NCBI GenBank assembly: GCA_002279795.1
Contig: NCCT01000011.1
Coordinates: 1 to 45,894 of the forward strand
Length of the DNA: 45,894 nucleotides
Direction: 5' to 3'
Origin: Hydrogenophilales bacterium 12-61-10
Lineage (GTDB): Bacteria; Pseudomonadota; Gammaproteobacteria; Burkholderiales; Thiobacillaceae
The position numbers and the translations under genes were made by a program. Below, piece by piece: positions 32,776-40,581 of the stretch (its first letter is position 1; each line of letters opens with the position of its first letter). The notes under the pieces were generated by a model. The model was given only the letters and a program-made list of their open reading frames with translations, made no database searches and had not been told where the DNA came from.

Positions 32776-34743
32776 ATGTCTGATCTCAAACGGTTTTTTT
32801 CTCCTGATGGCGCGTGCGCCACGGTTTTGCCCGGCTGGCGTTCGCGTCCGCAGCAACTGGCTATGGCCGAAGCGGTCGAAAAAGCGATTGCGGAGCACGG
32901 CGTGCTGCTGGCCGAAGCCGGCACCGGCACCGGAAAAACCCTGGCCTACCTCATCCCAGCTCTCCTGTCGGGCGGCAAGGTCGTGATTTCGACCGGCACC
33001 AAAGCCCTGCAGGACCAGCTGTTTCACCGCGACCTGCCGGCCGCCCGGCGTGCATTGAAGTCGCCGGTCAAAATCGCGCTGCTCAAGGGCCGCGCCAACT
33101 ATGTCTGCCACCATCACCTGCAACGCAACTTGAGCGATGGCCGCTTTGCCAACCGTGACGACGCGGCATGGCTGCAAAAGATTGCCCGTTTTGCCGAAAC
33201 CAGCAGCAGCGGCGACCGTGCCGAAGCGACCGGCATTCCGGAAGACGCCACCGCCTGGTTCTATGCCATTTCCAGTCGCGACACCTGCCTCGGCAGCGAA
33301 TGTGATCATTACAAGGACTGCTTTGTGATGGCCGCGCGCAAGGCCGCAATGGAGGCCGAGGTGGTGGTGGTCAATCACCATCTGTTCTTTGCCGACCTCT
33401 GGCTAAAGGACGAAGGCGTTGCCGAACTGCTACCCGCCTGCAACACCGTGATCCTCGACGAAGCGCACCAGCTTGCCGAAACCGCTGCGCAGTTTTTTGG
33501 CGAAACGCTGTCGGTGGCGCAACTGCTCGATCTGGCCGGCGATACCAAGCGTCTCGCGGCGGTGAAGGCGGGCGACTTTCCGGCACTGCGCCGCGCCGCC
33601 GAAGACCTGGGCAAGGTGGCGCGCGACCTGCGGCTGGCATTTCCGCAAAACCCGGTCAAGGCCACAGTGACGGAACTGACGCGCTACGACAAATGGCCGG
33701 ACGCGTTGAAGGCCTTGACCGCATCGCTGGACGAATTGATCAAGCTGCTGGAAACCCAGGCCGAGCGCGACGCCGATCTGAAAAACTGCTACGAGCGCGC
33801 GCAAGGTATCGAGGCCACGCTCGCCAGCTGGCAGCGCGCCGACGATCCGGCGAACCCGCGCGTGCGCTGGCTCGAAACCACCATGAGCTCGCTGCTGCTG
33901 CACGCGACGCCCCTGTCGGTCGGCGCGATGTTCGGTGCCAAGCTGACCGAGCGCGCGCAGGCCTGGATCCTGACGTCCGCCACACTCGCCGTCGGCGGCG
34001 ATTTCACCCACCTCAAAACCCGGCTGGGCATTGAAGAAGCCGAAACCCTGTGCGTCGACAGTCCCTTCGACTATCCGCGTCAGGGCGTGCTGTATGTGCC
34101 GCAAGGCCTGCCCGCGCCCAACACTCCCGAGTTCACCGACGCCGTGGTCGCGGCCGCCTTGCCAGTGCTGGAAATCAGCAAGGGGCGCGCATTCATCCTG
34201 TTCACCAGCCTTCGTGCGCTGGAAAAAGCGCGCGGCCTGCTGGTCGAAGCCTTCAAGCAGCGCGGCTGGGACTATCCGCTGCTGGTGCAGGGCGACGCGC
34301 CGAAGAACGAACTGCTCGCGCGTTTTCAAAGGGCCGGCAACGCCGTGCTGCTGGGCAGCCAGAGTTTCTGGGAAGGCGTCGACATGCCGGGCGACGTGCT
34401 GTCCGTCGTCATCATCGACAAGCTGCCGTTCCAGCCGCCGGACGACCCGGTGGTTGCCGCGCGCATCGCGCTGGCGGAAAGGAATGGCGGCAAGCCCTTC
34501 ATGGATTATCAGTTGCCGCACGCCGCGATCAGCCTCAAGCAAGGGGCCGGGCGTCTGATACGGACCGAAACCGATCGCGGCGTGCTGATGATTTGCGACA
34601 CCCGGCTGGCGGATAAGCCTTACGGCAAGCTGCTGCTGAACGCGCTGCCGGCGATGACGCGGACGCGCAAGCTGGAGGTGGTGGCGCGATTTTTTGCGGC
34701 GATGCCCGAGGCGCGGGCTACAGTCCCGGCGGGTGCCGAGTAA
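32776..34743 (+). CDS. yoaA: ATP-dependent Fe-S DNA helicase YoaA (DinG/XPD family)
   Basis: The product has 655 residues. Walker A is EAGTGTGKT (47-55) and Walker B is DEAH (228-231). The XPD-type 4Fe-4S cluster is held by Cys111 (NYVCHHH), Cys171, Cys176 and Cys182 (DTCLGSECDHYKDCF). The C-terminal helicase half includes LLGSQSFWEGVDMPGD and QGAGRLIRTETDRGV. Sequence order and length agree with E. coli YoaA, a helicase that acts with the polymerase III chi subunit in repair of stalled forks. The ribosome binding site is poor, and a six-codon mini frame (ATG at 32763) overlaps the start. A TACACT-like -10 at about 32736 may be its promoter. Confidence 0.93.
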   Translation: MSDLKRFFSPDGACATVLPGWRSRPQQLAMAEAVEKAIAEHGVLLAEAGTGTGKTLAYLIPALLSGGKVVISTGTKALQDQLFHRDLPAARRALKSPVKIALLKGRANYVCHHHLQRNLSDGRFANRDDAAWLQKIARFAETSSSGDRAEATGIPEDATAWFYAISSRDTCLGSECDHYKDCFVMAARKAAMEAEVVVVNHHLFFADLWLKDEGVAELLPACNTVILDEAHQLAETAAQFFGETLSVAQLLDLAGDTKRLAAVKAGDFPALRRAAEDLGKVARDLRLAFPQNPVKATVTELTRYDKWPDALKALTASLDELIKLLETQAERDADLKNCYERAQGIEATLASWQRADDPANPRVRWLETTMSSLLLHATPLSVGAMFGAKLTERAQAWILTSATLAVGGDFTHLKTRLGIEEAETLCVDSPFDYPRQGVLYVPQGLPAPNTPEFTDAVVAAALPVLEISKGRAFILFTSLRALEKARGLLVEAFKQRGWDYPLLVQGDAPKNELLARFQRAGNAVLLGSQSFWEGVDMPGDVLSVVIIDKLPFQPPDDPVVAARIALAERNGGKPFMDYQLPHAAISLKQGAGRLIRTETDRGVLMICDTRLADKPYGKLLLNALPAMTRTRKLEVVARFFAAMPEARATVPAGAE

Positions 34744-34799
34744 GGAATCCTGCAAAGTGCAAGCTGCATAGTGATGCCTGAATAGACATCAAAAAGTCA

Positions 34800-34830
34800 T
34801 TTACAGAATATACGGCATTGCCGTATATTC
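34800..34830 (+). promoter_or_regulatory. Toxin-antitoxin promoter with perfect 11-bp palindromic operator
   Basis: GAATATACGGC (34806-34816) and GCCGTATATTC (34820-34830) form a perfect inverted repeat with a three-base spacer. TTTACA at 34800-34805 serves as -35, and the right arm contains a -10-like GTATAT 17 bases later. The toxin ATG is only six bases after the repeat, so the mRNA may be nearly leaderless. The operator is well placed for autorepression by the Xre antitoxin. Confidence 0.8.
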
Positions 34831-34835
34831 GCCCT

Positions 34836-35150
34836 ATGCTTACCGTCGTTGAAACCGAAGTGTTTATCCGGGCAGCATCCGAAATCTGGACGGATGCCGA
34901 GCGCATAAGCTTCATCAACTGGTTGGCCGCCAACCCGGAGGCGGGCGATGTGATCCCGGGTTCCGGCGGTTGCCGCAAGGTTCGGTGGAACCGTGCTGGT
35001 ATGGGTAAGCGCGGCGGCGCTCGGGTGATTTACTACAACCAACTTGAAAGTGGAGAGATTTGGCTGTTGATGGTTTACGTCAAAGCCAAATTCGACAATC
35101 TGCCCACGTCTTTCTTGAACCAGTTACGAGAGGCTATCGATCATGGATAA
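34836..35150 (+). CDS. RelE/HigB-type toxin
   Basis: The product has 104 residues from the ATG at 34836; the longer in-frame start at 34818 lies inside the operator. The sequence has the RelE/ParE-fold signature of HigB-like toxins: EIWTDAERISFINWLAANP, then GSGGCRKVRWNRAGMGKRGG, then ARVIYYNQLESGEIWLLMVY. These mRNA interferases cleave mRNA on the ribosome. It overlaps the antitoxin gene by eight bases. No Shine-Dalgarno sequence lies before the start, consistent with a leaderless or weakly translated toxin. Confidence 0.88.
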   Translation: MLTVVETEVFIRAASEIWTDAERISFINWLAANPEAGDVIPGSGGCRKVRWNRAGMGKRGGARVIYYNQLESGEIWLLMVYVKAKFDNLPTSFLNQLREAIDHG

Positions 35151-35427
35151 GGAAATGGAAAAATTTCAGCAGGACTTGCTCAAATCTGTTCGGCAGATGA
35201 AAGCGGGCAAGGCGGCGCGGACGACCCAAGTGGTGTTATCTCCTATCGCCGAAGCGCGCAACCGGCTCGGCATGTCGCAATCAGAACTCGCGGCCCTGAT
35301 GGGCGTCTCCCCTCGTACCCTGCAAGACTGGGAACAGGGCCGCCGCAAACCCACCGGCGCTGCGCAGACCCTGTTGCGCGTGGCGATCGCGCACCCGGAA
35401 GCCTTGCGTGATTTGAAGGCCGCGTAA
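35143..35427 (+). CDS. Xre-family antitoxin (HigA/NadS-like)
   Basis: The product has 94 residues. The N-terminal part (MDKEMEKFQQDLLKSVRQMK) is a helical toxin-binding stretch. The C-terminal part is a Cro/CI helix-turn-helix, EARNRLGMSQSELAALMGV followed by SPRTLQDWEQGRRKPTG. Toxin-first order and the DNA-binding domain fit the HigBA arrangement. It should bind the palindrome at 34806-34830. It is translationally coupled to the toxin through the eight-base overlap. Confidence 0.9.
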   Translation: MDKEMEKFQQDLLKSVRQMKAGKAARTTQVVLSPIAEARNRLGMSQSELAALMGVSPRTLQDWEQGRRKPTGAAQTLLRVAIAHPEALRDLKAA

Positions 35428-35485
35428 TTAGAGAAGGTTTTCATACGCGCTAACGATTGCGCTTTACACGGAATCAAGAACACAC

Positions 35486-36259
35486 ATGGCAACTTGCTTT
35501 GTAATACAACCATTCGACTCGGGAAAGTACGACAAGCGCTTTCAGGACATATATAAGCCCGCAATCGAGGCCGCTGGTCTTGAGGCGTATCGGGTTGATC
35601 AAGACCCAAGGGTTCTTGTTCCAATCGAGTCAATCGAGAAGGGTATCCGTCAGGCCGCAATTTGCTTGGCAGACATCACTGCGGACAATCCTAACGTTTG
35701 GTATGAACTTGGTTATGCATTTGCTTCAGATCGACCGGTTGTCATGGTTTGTTCTGAGGAACGCACTGGCAAGAAGTACCCTTTCGACATACAGCACAGA
35801 AGCATCATTCCTTATAGTGCCGATGCGCCAAGCGATTTTGACCGCCTTCGTGAGAGCCTAACAGCGAAACTCAAAGCCATTATCGAGCGCAATGAGGTGC
35901 TTGATCAAATTGCTGAATCTGACCCAGTAACGCCAATTGAAGGACTTACGCAAGTGGAAGTTCTTGTCCTGGCAGTAATCGCTGGGGAGGCATATATGCC
36001 AAATAACGCAGTGGCGGTTAACGGTGCTAAGCGTGATGCTGAACGCGCGGGGGTCACAAACATGGGCTTCAATCTCGCGGTGCGAAAGCTCACCACGAAG
36101 AAATTTGTTCGCGTAGAGGAGCTTTGGGACGAAAGGGATGGGGAGTCTTACAACGGGCTAGCAGTTGATGAAGACGGCTGGAAATGGATTGAAGCCAACG
36201 AATCTATGTTTGTTCTGCATCGTCAAGACAAAAAAAAGGAAGAAGACATTCCGTTCTGA
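35486..36259 (+). CDS. Nucleoside-deoxyribosyltransferase/TIR-like protein with C-terminal winged-helix-like region
   Basis: The product has 257 residues. Residues 1-130 start CFVIQPFDSGKYDKRFQDIYK and contain CLADITADNPNVWYELGYAFA and RPVVMVCSEE. This is the Rossmann-like pattern of the nucleoside 2-deoxyribosyltransferase/TIR-like superfamily, in which the glutamate of NVWYELG is the usual catalytic residue. Residues about 150-240 (LTQVEVLVLAVIAG ... MGFNLAVRKLTTKKFVRVEE) look like a winged helix. The coding region is visibly AT-richer than its neighbours and follows a toxin-antitoxin pair, which points to horizontal transfer. Proteins with such N-terminal domains are known as nucleotide-degrading effectors in defence systems, but no function is proven here. 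Confidence 0.65.
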   Translation: MATCFVIQPFDSGKYDKRFQDIYKPAIEAAGLEAYRVDQDPRVLVPIESIEKGIRQAAICLADITADNPNVWYELGYAFASDRPVVMVCSEERTGKKYPFDIQHRSIIPYSADAPSDFDRLRESLTAKLKAIIERNEVLDQIAESDPVTPIEGLTQVEVLVLAVIAGEAYMPNNAVAVNGAKRDAERAGVTNMGFNLAVRKLTTKKFVRVEELWDERDGESYNGLAVDEDGWKWIEANESMFVLHRQDKKKEEDIPF

Positions 36260-36282
36260 GCCAAAAAAGCCAGTCTATTCGA

Positions 36283-37482
36283 TCACTCCGCCCGCAGCGC
36301 CTCCACCGGATTCAACCGCGCCGCGCGCAACGCTGGCACCACACCTGCAGCCAAACCAATCAACACCGACGCCAGCAGCGCGCCGATTGCGTATTCCCAG
36401 GGAATGTTCACCGGTAATCCGCTGACGGTGGTTTTCAGTACCCAGGCCAGCCCCGCGCCGAGCGCCAGTCCGCCGAGTCCGCCGAGGCTGGCGAGCAGGG
36501 TCGATTCCATTAAAAACAGGGTGCGGATCTGTGCCCGCGTGGTGCCGAGCGCGGTGAGCAGGCCGATTTCGGCGACGCGTTCGGCGACCGCGATGTGCAT
36601 CAGCGTGACCATGCCGACCGCACCGACCAGCAAGGAAATACCGCCGAGCGCGGCGACGGCAAAGGTGAGCACGTCCAGCACGGTGCCCAAGGTTTCGAGC
36701 ATCTGCTGTTGCGGCGTCACGGTGAAATCCTCGCGGCCGTGGCGGGCAAGCAGAATGCGATGGGTGTCGGCGACGACGGCGTCGAGCGGTGCGCCGGGGC
36801 GGTAAGCGATGTGGATTTCCATCACGCCTTCGCGGTTGAAGACTTCGAGCGCGCGCGCGGTGGGGATGTAAACCGTGTCGTCGAGGTCGAAGCCGAGCAC
36901 CTGTCCCTTGGACTCCATCACCCCGATGACGCGAAAGCGCGATGCGCCGACCTGCAGGGTGGCGCCGAGCGGGTTGGCGCTGCCGAACAGTTCGCTGCGC
37001 ACCTTCGACCCCAGCACCGCATAGGCGCGCGGATTGCGCGGATCGTCGGCGGGCAGGAACTGGCCGACCGCCACCCGCATGTTGAAGGCGCGTGAAAAGT
37101 CCGGCCCCTCGCCGTAGACCGTGACGCGCCGGCTGCGGCCCTGGGCGCGGATTTCCGCATTGCCCATCACGCCGGCGTTGGTGTATTGCGCGTAGCGCGA
37201 AGCCTTGAGCGCCAGCGCATCGTCCACCGTGAGCAGGCGCGCGCTGCTGATCGAACCGACCGCGGTGCCGTGAGTGCGGGTCTTGCCGGGGGTGACGGTG
37301 AGGATGTTGGTGCCGAACTGGGTGAACTCGGCCAGCACGAAGCGGTGAATGCCGTCGCCGATAGAGGTCAGCAGGATCACGGCGGTGATGCCAATGCCAA
37401 TGCCGGACATCGACAGCAGGGTGCGCAGCGGGTGCGCGGTGAGCGCGGTGCGGGCATAGCGGAGAGTGTCGAGCAGGGTCAT
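36283..37482 (-). CDS. MacB/FtsX-type ABC transporter permease (second copy)
   Basis: The product has 399 residues. A first helix with LRTLLSMSGIGIGITAVILLTSIGDG is followed by a large periplasmic MacB core domain (about 50-230) and three C-terminal helices with the FtsX motif VAERVAEIGLLTALGTTRAQI and the closing VVPALRAARLNPVEALRAE. It has no ATPase domain and must use the ATPase at 39910-40581. With the permease at 37688-38878 it probably makes a heterodimeric exporter of a macrolide- or peptide-like substrate. It is the last gene of the exporter operon. Confidence 0.9.
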   Translation of the reverse strand: MTLLDTLRYARTALTAHPLRTLLSMSGIGIGITAVILLTSIGDGIHRFVLAEFTQFGTNILTVTPGKTRTHGTAVGSISSARLLTVDDALALKASRYAQYTNAGVMGNAEIRAQGRSRRVTVYGEGPDFSRAFNMRVAVGQFLPADDPRNPRAYAVLGSKVRSELFGSANPLGATLQVGASRFRVIGVMESKGQVLGFDLDDTVYIPTARALEVFNREGVMEIHIAYRPGAPLDAVVADTHRILLARHGREDFTVTPQQQMLETLGTVLDVLTFAVAALGGISLLVGAVGMVTLMHIAVAERVAEIGLLTALGTTRAQIRTLFLMESTLLASLGGLGGLALGAGLAWVLKTTVSGLPVNIPWEYAIGALLASVLIGLAAGVVPALRAARLNPVEALRAE

Positions 37483-37535
37483 GCAGCATTCCCTTTTTTG
37501 TCCACGCAGGACGCGAAGGAACGCGGAGAAACATG

Positions 37536-37620
37536 TGTAGGGCGGATGAGCGCAGCGTTATCCGCCGAATGCAGGCACTCCATACGGCGGATAACGGCCT
37601 GCGGCCTCATCCGCCCTACA
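37536..37620. repeat. 85-bp imperfect inverted repeat (REP/MITE-like element)
   Basis: The left arm TGTAGGGCGGATGAG...GTTATCCGCC (37536-37566) and the right arm GGCGGATAACG...CTCATCCGCCCTACA (37586-37620) are near-perfect inverted copies around a short middle. GTAGGGCGGAT/ATCCGCCCTAC ends are reminiscent of repeated intergenic elements in betaproteobacteria. The flanks contain GCGAAGG/CCTTCGCG repeats on both sides, so the structured region may extend over most of 37500-37680. It separates the two permease genes and may terminate or stabilise the transcript. Confidence 0.75.
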
Positions 37621-37687
37621 GAACTGTAGCCGGCGGGTTTCCTTCGCGTCCCTTCGCGCCCTTCGCGGATAAAGATTTTTCCCATCT

Positions 37688-38878
37688 TCACTTCCCGCTC
37701 AACGCCCGCACCGGATCGAGCCGCGCCGCGCGCGCGGCCGGCAGCAGGCTGGCGACGATGCCGGTGATCAAGGCGGTGGCGATGCCGGCGACGCTGGCCC
37801 AGGTCGGCGGCCAGGCCGGCAGGGTGGGGTAGGCCAGGCGGATCGCCCAGCTGCCCAGGTGGCCGAGCGCAAAGCCGAGCGCGCCGCCCGCAATCGACAA
37901 CCACAGCGCTTCGGCCAGGAACAGGTGGCGGATGTCGGCGGCGGGCGCGCCGATGGCTTTCAGCAAGCCGATTTCCGAGGTGCGTTGCGTCACTGCCACC
38001 AGCATCACGTTCATCACAAGGATGCCCGCTACCGCCAGGCTGATCGCGGCGATGCCGGCCACCGCCAGCGTCAGCGCGGAGAGGATGCGGTCGAAGGTGG
38101 CGAGCACGGCATCCTGGGTGATGACGGTGACGTCTTCCTCGCCGTCGTGGCGCTGTTTCAGCACGTGGCTCATCGCCTGCTTGAGCGGTTCGATGGCGCT
38201 GCGGCTGTTGGCTTCGACCAGGATGCGGAACAGCGTCTCGGTGTTGAACAGCGCCTGCGCGTCGTCCACCGGAACGATCACGATCTCGTCGGTGTTGAAG
38301 CCCATCGACTCGCCCTGCTTCGACAGCACGCCGGACACCCGAAAGCGGCGGTCGCCAAGTCGCACGCGCTGACCGATGGCGTCCCCCTGGGGAAAGAAGT
38401 CGCGCGCCAGCGCGCTGCCGATGACGACCTGCGCCGTCGTGCCGTTAAAGCGGCCATGTGCCAGCGCCATGTGGCGGATCGGCAGCAGGTCGGCGTTGCT
38501 GCCCAGCACGGTGACTTCGCGCAGACGGCCGCCGGATGCGAGTTCGGCAATGCCGACGTTGAGCGGCGCATAGCGTCGCACGCCGGGCAACAGGCCGACA
38601 GCCTGCGCATCGTCGAGGGTGAGGTCGCGTGGCGTTTGCCCGAGCGACGCGCCGACCAGACCGCCAGTGGTTTCAGCGCGCCCCGGCAGCACGATGACGA
38701 GGTTGGTGCCGAGCGAGGAAAACTGGTTCACCACATAGCGCCGCGCGCCGTCGCCCAGCGCGGTCAGCACCACCACCGCGCCCACTCCCAGCGCCATCGC
38801 CAGCACGATCAGCAGCGAGCGCGTGCGCGTGCTGGCGATGCTGGCAAGCGAGAGGGTGAGGGTGTCGCGCAGTTTCAT
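37688..38878 (-). CDS. MacB/FtsX-type ABC transporter permease (first copy)
   Basis: The product has 396 residues with the same four-helix layout as the other permease: helix 1 with RSLLIVLAMALGVGAVVVL, the periplasmic MacB core (about 45-235), and C-terminal helices with VTQRTSEIGLLKAIGAPAADI and VASLLPAARAARLDPVRALSGK. It lacks an ATPase domain. It belongs to the exporter operon with the fusion protein and ATPase genes upstream, from which it is separated by the PIN/antitoxin pair. A 205-base gap with the inverted-repeat element follows before the second permease. Confidence 0.9.
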   Translation of the reverse strand: MKLRDTLTLSLASIASTRTRSLLIVLAMALGVGAVVVLTALGDGARRYVVNQFSSLGTNLVIVLPGRAETTGGLVGASLGQTPRDLTLDDAQAVGLLPGVRRYAPLNVGIAELASGGRLREVTVLGSNADLLPIRHMALAHGRFNGTTAQVVIGSALARDFFPQGDAIGQRVRLGDRRFRVSGVLSKQGESMGFNTDEIVIVPVDDAQALFNTETLFRILVEANSRSAIEPLKQAMSHVLKQRHDGEEDVTVITQDAVLATFDRILSALTLAVAGIAAISLAVAGILVMNVMLVAVTQRTSEIGLLKAIGAPAADIRHLFLAEALWLSIAGGALGFALGHLGSWAIRLAYPTLPAWPPTWASVAGIATALITGIVASLLPAARAARLDPVRALSGK

Positions 38879-38952
38879 GCTTGGCCGCTATGCCTTGCCT
38901 TAATCGTTGATGAGGAGTTGGCTCATGCGTGTGTTCCGTGAAGTCCTGGAGC

Positions 38953-39489
38953 TTACTCAGGCGGAAACCGCAACCTGGAAAAATTGCGTCCAGCCAGAAT
39001 CGCTCGCCGCTCGATCTCCGCCGCCGACTCAAGCCAGCCTTGCTGTTCTAGAAAAAGCAGGAACGCCCGCGTGCTGACCTTGCGGCAGTTGTCTGGCAGC
39101 AGAAAGCTGGCGCGGGCGATTTTGTGATCTTCAAACAGGAACACGCCGGTTTTTTGCGGCTGGTCGAGGGTGAAGTCGTTCATGGTTTCCTGTATCGCCA
39201 GTTCACCGAGGTGGGCGGTGCGGGCAGCAGCAGGGTTGGCAGCGAGCGTTTGCTGATGGTGCTGGAAGGTGCGGGTGGTGCGTATCGATAGCTTGCTGGC
39301 AGCGGCGTGGGCGGCGATCCATTGCGCCAGCTTCTCGCTGGTGGGCGTCGGGCTGCGCGTGAGTTCGTGCAGCACCATATCGACCAGCACAATCGGCCAG
39401 CCGGGTTTGAACAGCAGGTCGAGCGCGTCGGCGTAGGCCATGGTGATGAGCGGGCCGGCGTCGGGCAGCAGAACGGCGGTCGCGGCCAT
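38953..39489 (-). CDS. PIN-domain protein, putative toxin
   Basis: The product has 178 residues. The N-terminus AVLLPDAGPLITMAYADALD has the first PIN aspartate (Asp10), followed by IVLVDMVLHELTR (Asp37, Glu42) and later FLFEDHKIARASF near residue 120, giving a plausible acidic metal site for a ribonuclease. It lies nine bases after a small ribbon-helix-helix-type antitoxin gene on the same strand, the usual order of VapBC-like modules. The C-terminus (about 135-178) is longer than in typical VapC proteins. Toxicity is inferred. Confidence 0.75.
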   Translation of the reverse strand: MAATAVLLPDAGPLITMAYADALDLLFKPGWPIVLVDMVLHELTRSPTPTSEKLAQWIAAHAAASKLSIRTTRTFQHHQQTLAANPAAARTAHLGELAIQETMNDFTLDQPQKTGVFLFEDHKIARASFLLPDNCRKVSTRAFLLFLEQQGWLESAAEIERRAILAGRNFSRLRFPPE

Positions 39490-39498
39490 GTCGTTTGC

Positions 39499-39846
39499 TT
39501 AACCTGCCAGCGATTGCAGTTGATCGACCATGTCACGCGTGACGGCGTCGGGCAGTCGCGGCATCGGCAGGTGGGCTTGCGCCATCAGCAGAAAGAGGTC
39601 TTCCTCGCTGTCGATGCCCAGCGCACGCATGGCGGCGTCGCCAGCCAGCCGCCCGAGCGAGAAATCGAGCAATAGCCGGTAATTCTGGTTGCTGCTCGCC
39701 TCGGCTGCTTCGAAGGTATCGACCAGGTGGCGCAGTTCGGCGTTGAACAGCGCGTTGACCGAGGTGTCGGTTTTGGCGGCGATGATCTTGGCGCGCTTGA
39801 GCAGGTCGCGATCGACTGCGCCGGTGAAATTAACGGTGGATGCCAT
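39499..39846 (-). CDS. Ribbon-helix-helix-type antitoxin partner of the PIN protein
   Basis: The product has 115 residues from the ATG at 39846 (MASTVNFTGAVDRDLLKRAK); the in-frame ATG seven codons upstream has no binding site, while CCAGGGGTTAAAC precedes the chosen one. The N-terminal strand and two helices (VNFTGAVDRDLLKRAKIIA, then TDTSVNALFNAELRHLV) form an Arc-type DNA-binding unit. The C-terminal half is acidic and probably wraps the toxin. An interrupted inverted repeat in front of the gene is the likely autoregulatory operator. Confidence 0.75.
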   Translation of the reverse strand: MASTVNFTGAVDRDLLKRAKIIAAKTDTSVNALFNAELRHLVDTFEAAEASSNQNYRLLLDFSLGRLAGDAAMRALGIDSEEDLFLLMAQAHLPMPRLPDAVTRDMVDQLQSLAG

Positions 39847-39863
39847 GTTTAACCCCTGGAAAT

Positions 39864-39898
39864 ACACACATAAATAAGTGTAGCACTTGAGTGTGTGT
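39864..39898 (-). promoter_or_regulatory. Candidate operator of the PIN/antitoxin pair
   Basis: ACACACA at 39864-39870 and TGTGTGT at 39892-39898 flank a perfect inner repeat AAGTG-TAG-CACTT at 39876-39888. The nested inverted repeats sit 18-52 bases upstream of the antitoxin start and just after the ATPase stop codon, matching the position of self-repressed toxin-antitoxin promoters. Confidence 0.55.
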
Positions 39899-39909
39899 CT
39901 CTGTTGGCG

Positions 39910-40581
39910 CTATTTTTCGTCCCCCACGATCTCGCCGTCGCGCATCGCAATGTGTCGATGCGCGCGCGCGCCAAGTTCGCGGTCATGGGTGACGATGATC
40001 AGCGTGGTGCCGCTGTGGTGCAGGCCTTCCAGCAGCGCCATCACTTCGGCGCCGATGCGGTGATCGAGGTTGCCGGTGGGCTCGTCGGCCAGCAGCGCGG
40101 TGGGGCGCAGGATGGTGGCGCGGGCGATGGCGACGCGCTGGCGCTGGCCGCCGGAAAGCTCGGCCGGGCGGTGGGTGGCGCGGTCGGTGAGGTCGAAGGC
40201 TAGCAGCGCCGCATCGACCCGCGCGCGGCGTTCGGCCGGGGCGATGCCTTCCAGGATCAGCGGCAGCTCGACGTTCTGCGCGGCGGTCAGGCGTGGCACC
40301 AGATGGAACGACTGGAACACGAAGCCGATTTTTTCGCGCCGTACGCGTGCCTGTTGGGTTTCCGACAGCGCGGTGACGTCGCTGCCGTCGAGTTCGTAGC
40401 GGCCGCTGTCGGGGCGGTCGAGCAGGCCGATGACGTTGAGCAGGGTGGATTTGCCGGAACCCGACGGCCCCATGATGGAGACGTATTCGCCGGAGGCGAT
40501 GTCGAGGTTGATGTTGTCCAGCGCGCGCACTTCCTGGTCGCCCATGCGGAACACGCGGGTGATGGCGGTGAGACGAATCAT
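39910..40581 (-). CDS. MacB-type ABC transporter ATP-binding protein
   Basis: The product has 223 residues from the ATG at 40581, overlapping the fusion protein gene by four bases. All ABC motifs are intact: Walker A MGPSGSGKSTLLNVIG, Q-loop FVFQSFHLVPRLTA, signature ELSGGQRQRVAIARA, Walker B ALLADEPTGNLD and the H-loop IIVTHD. The DEPTGNLD form and length are typical of LolD/MacB-class exporters. It energises the two permeases encoded further downstream. Confidence 0.95.
   Translation of the reverse strand: MIRLTAITRVFRMGDQEVRALDNINLDIASGEYVSIMGPSGSGKSTLLNVIGLLDRPDSGRYELDGSDVTALSETQQARVRREKIGFVFQSFHLVPRLTAAQNVELPLILEGIAPAERRARVDAALLAFDLTDRATHRPAELSGGQRQRVAIARATILRPTALLADEPTGNLDHRIGAEVMALLEGLHHSGTTLIIVTHDRELGARAHRHIAMRDGEIVGDEK

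Noticed and set aside
32763..32783. Six-codon upstream frame overlapping the yoaA start as a leader peptide
   Set aside because: No ribosome binding site and no attenuator structure; chance is the simpler explanation.
38925..39074. A 49-codon plus-strand frame with GAGGAG before its ATG, antisense to the end of the PIN gene
   Set aside because: It is overlapped by the well-supported PIN gene on the other strand, has no recognisable sequence features, and the binding site may be chance.
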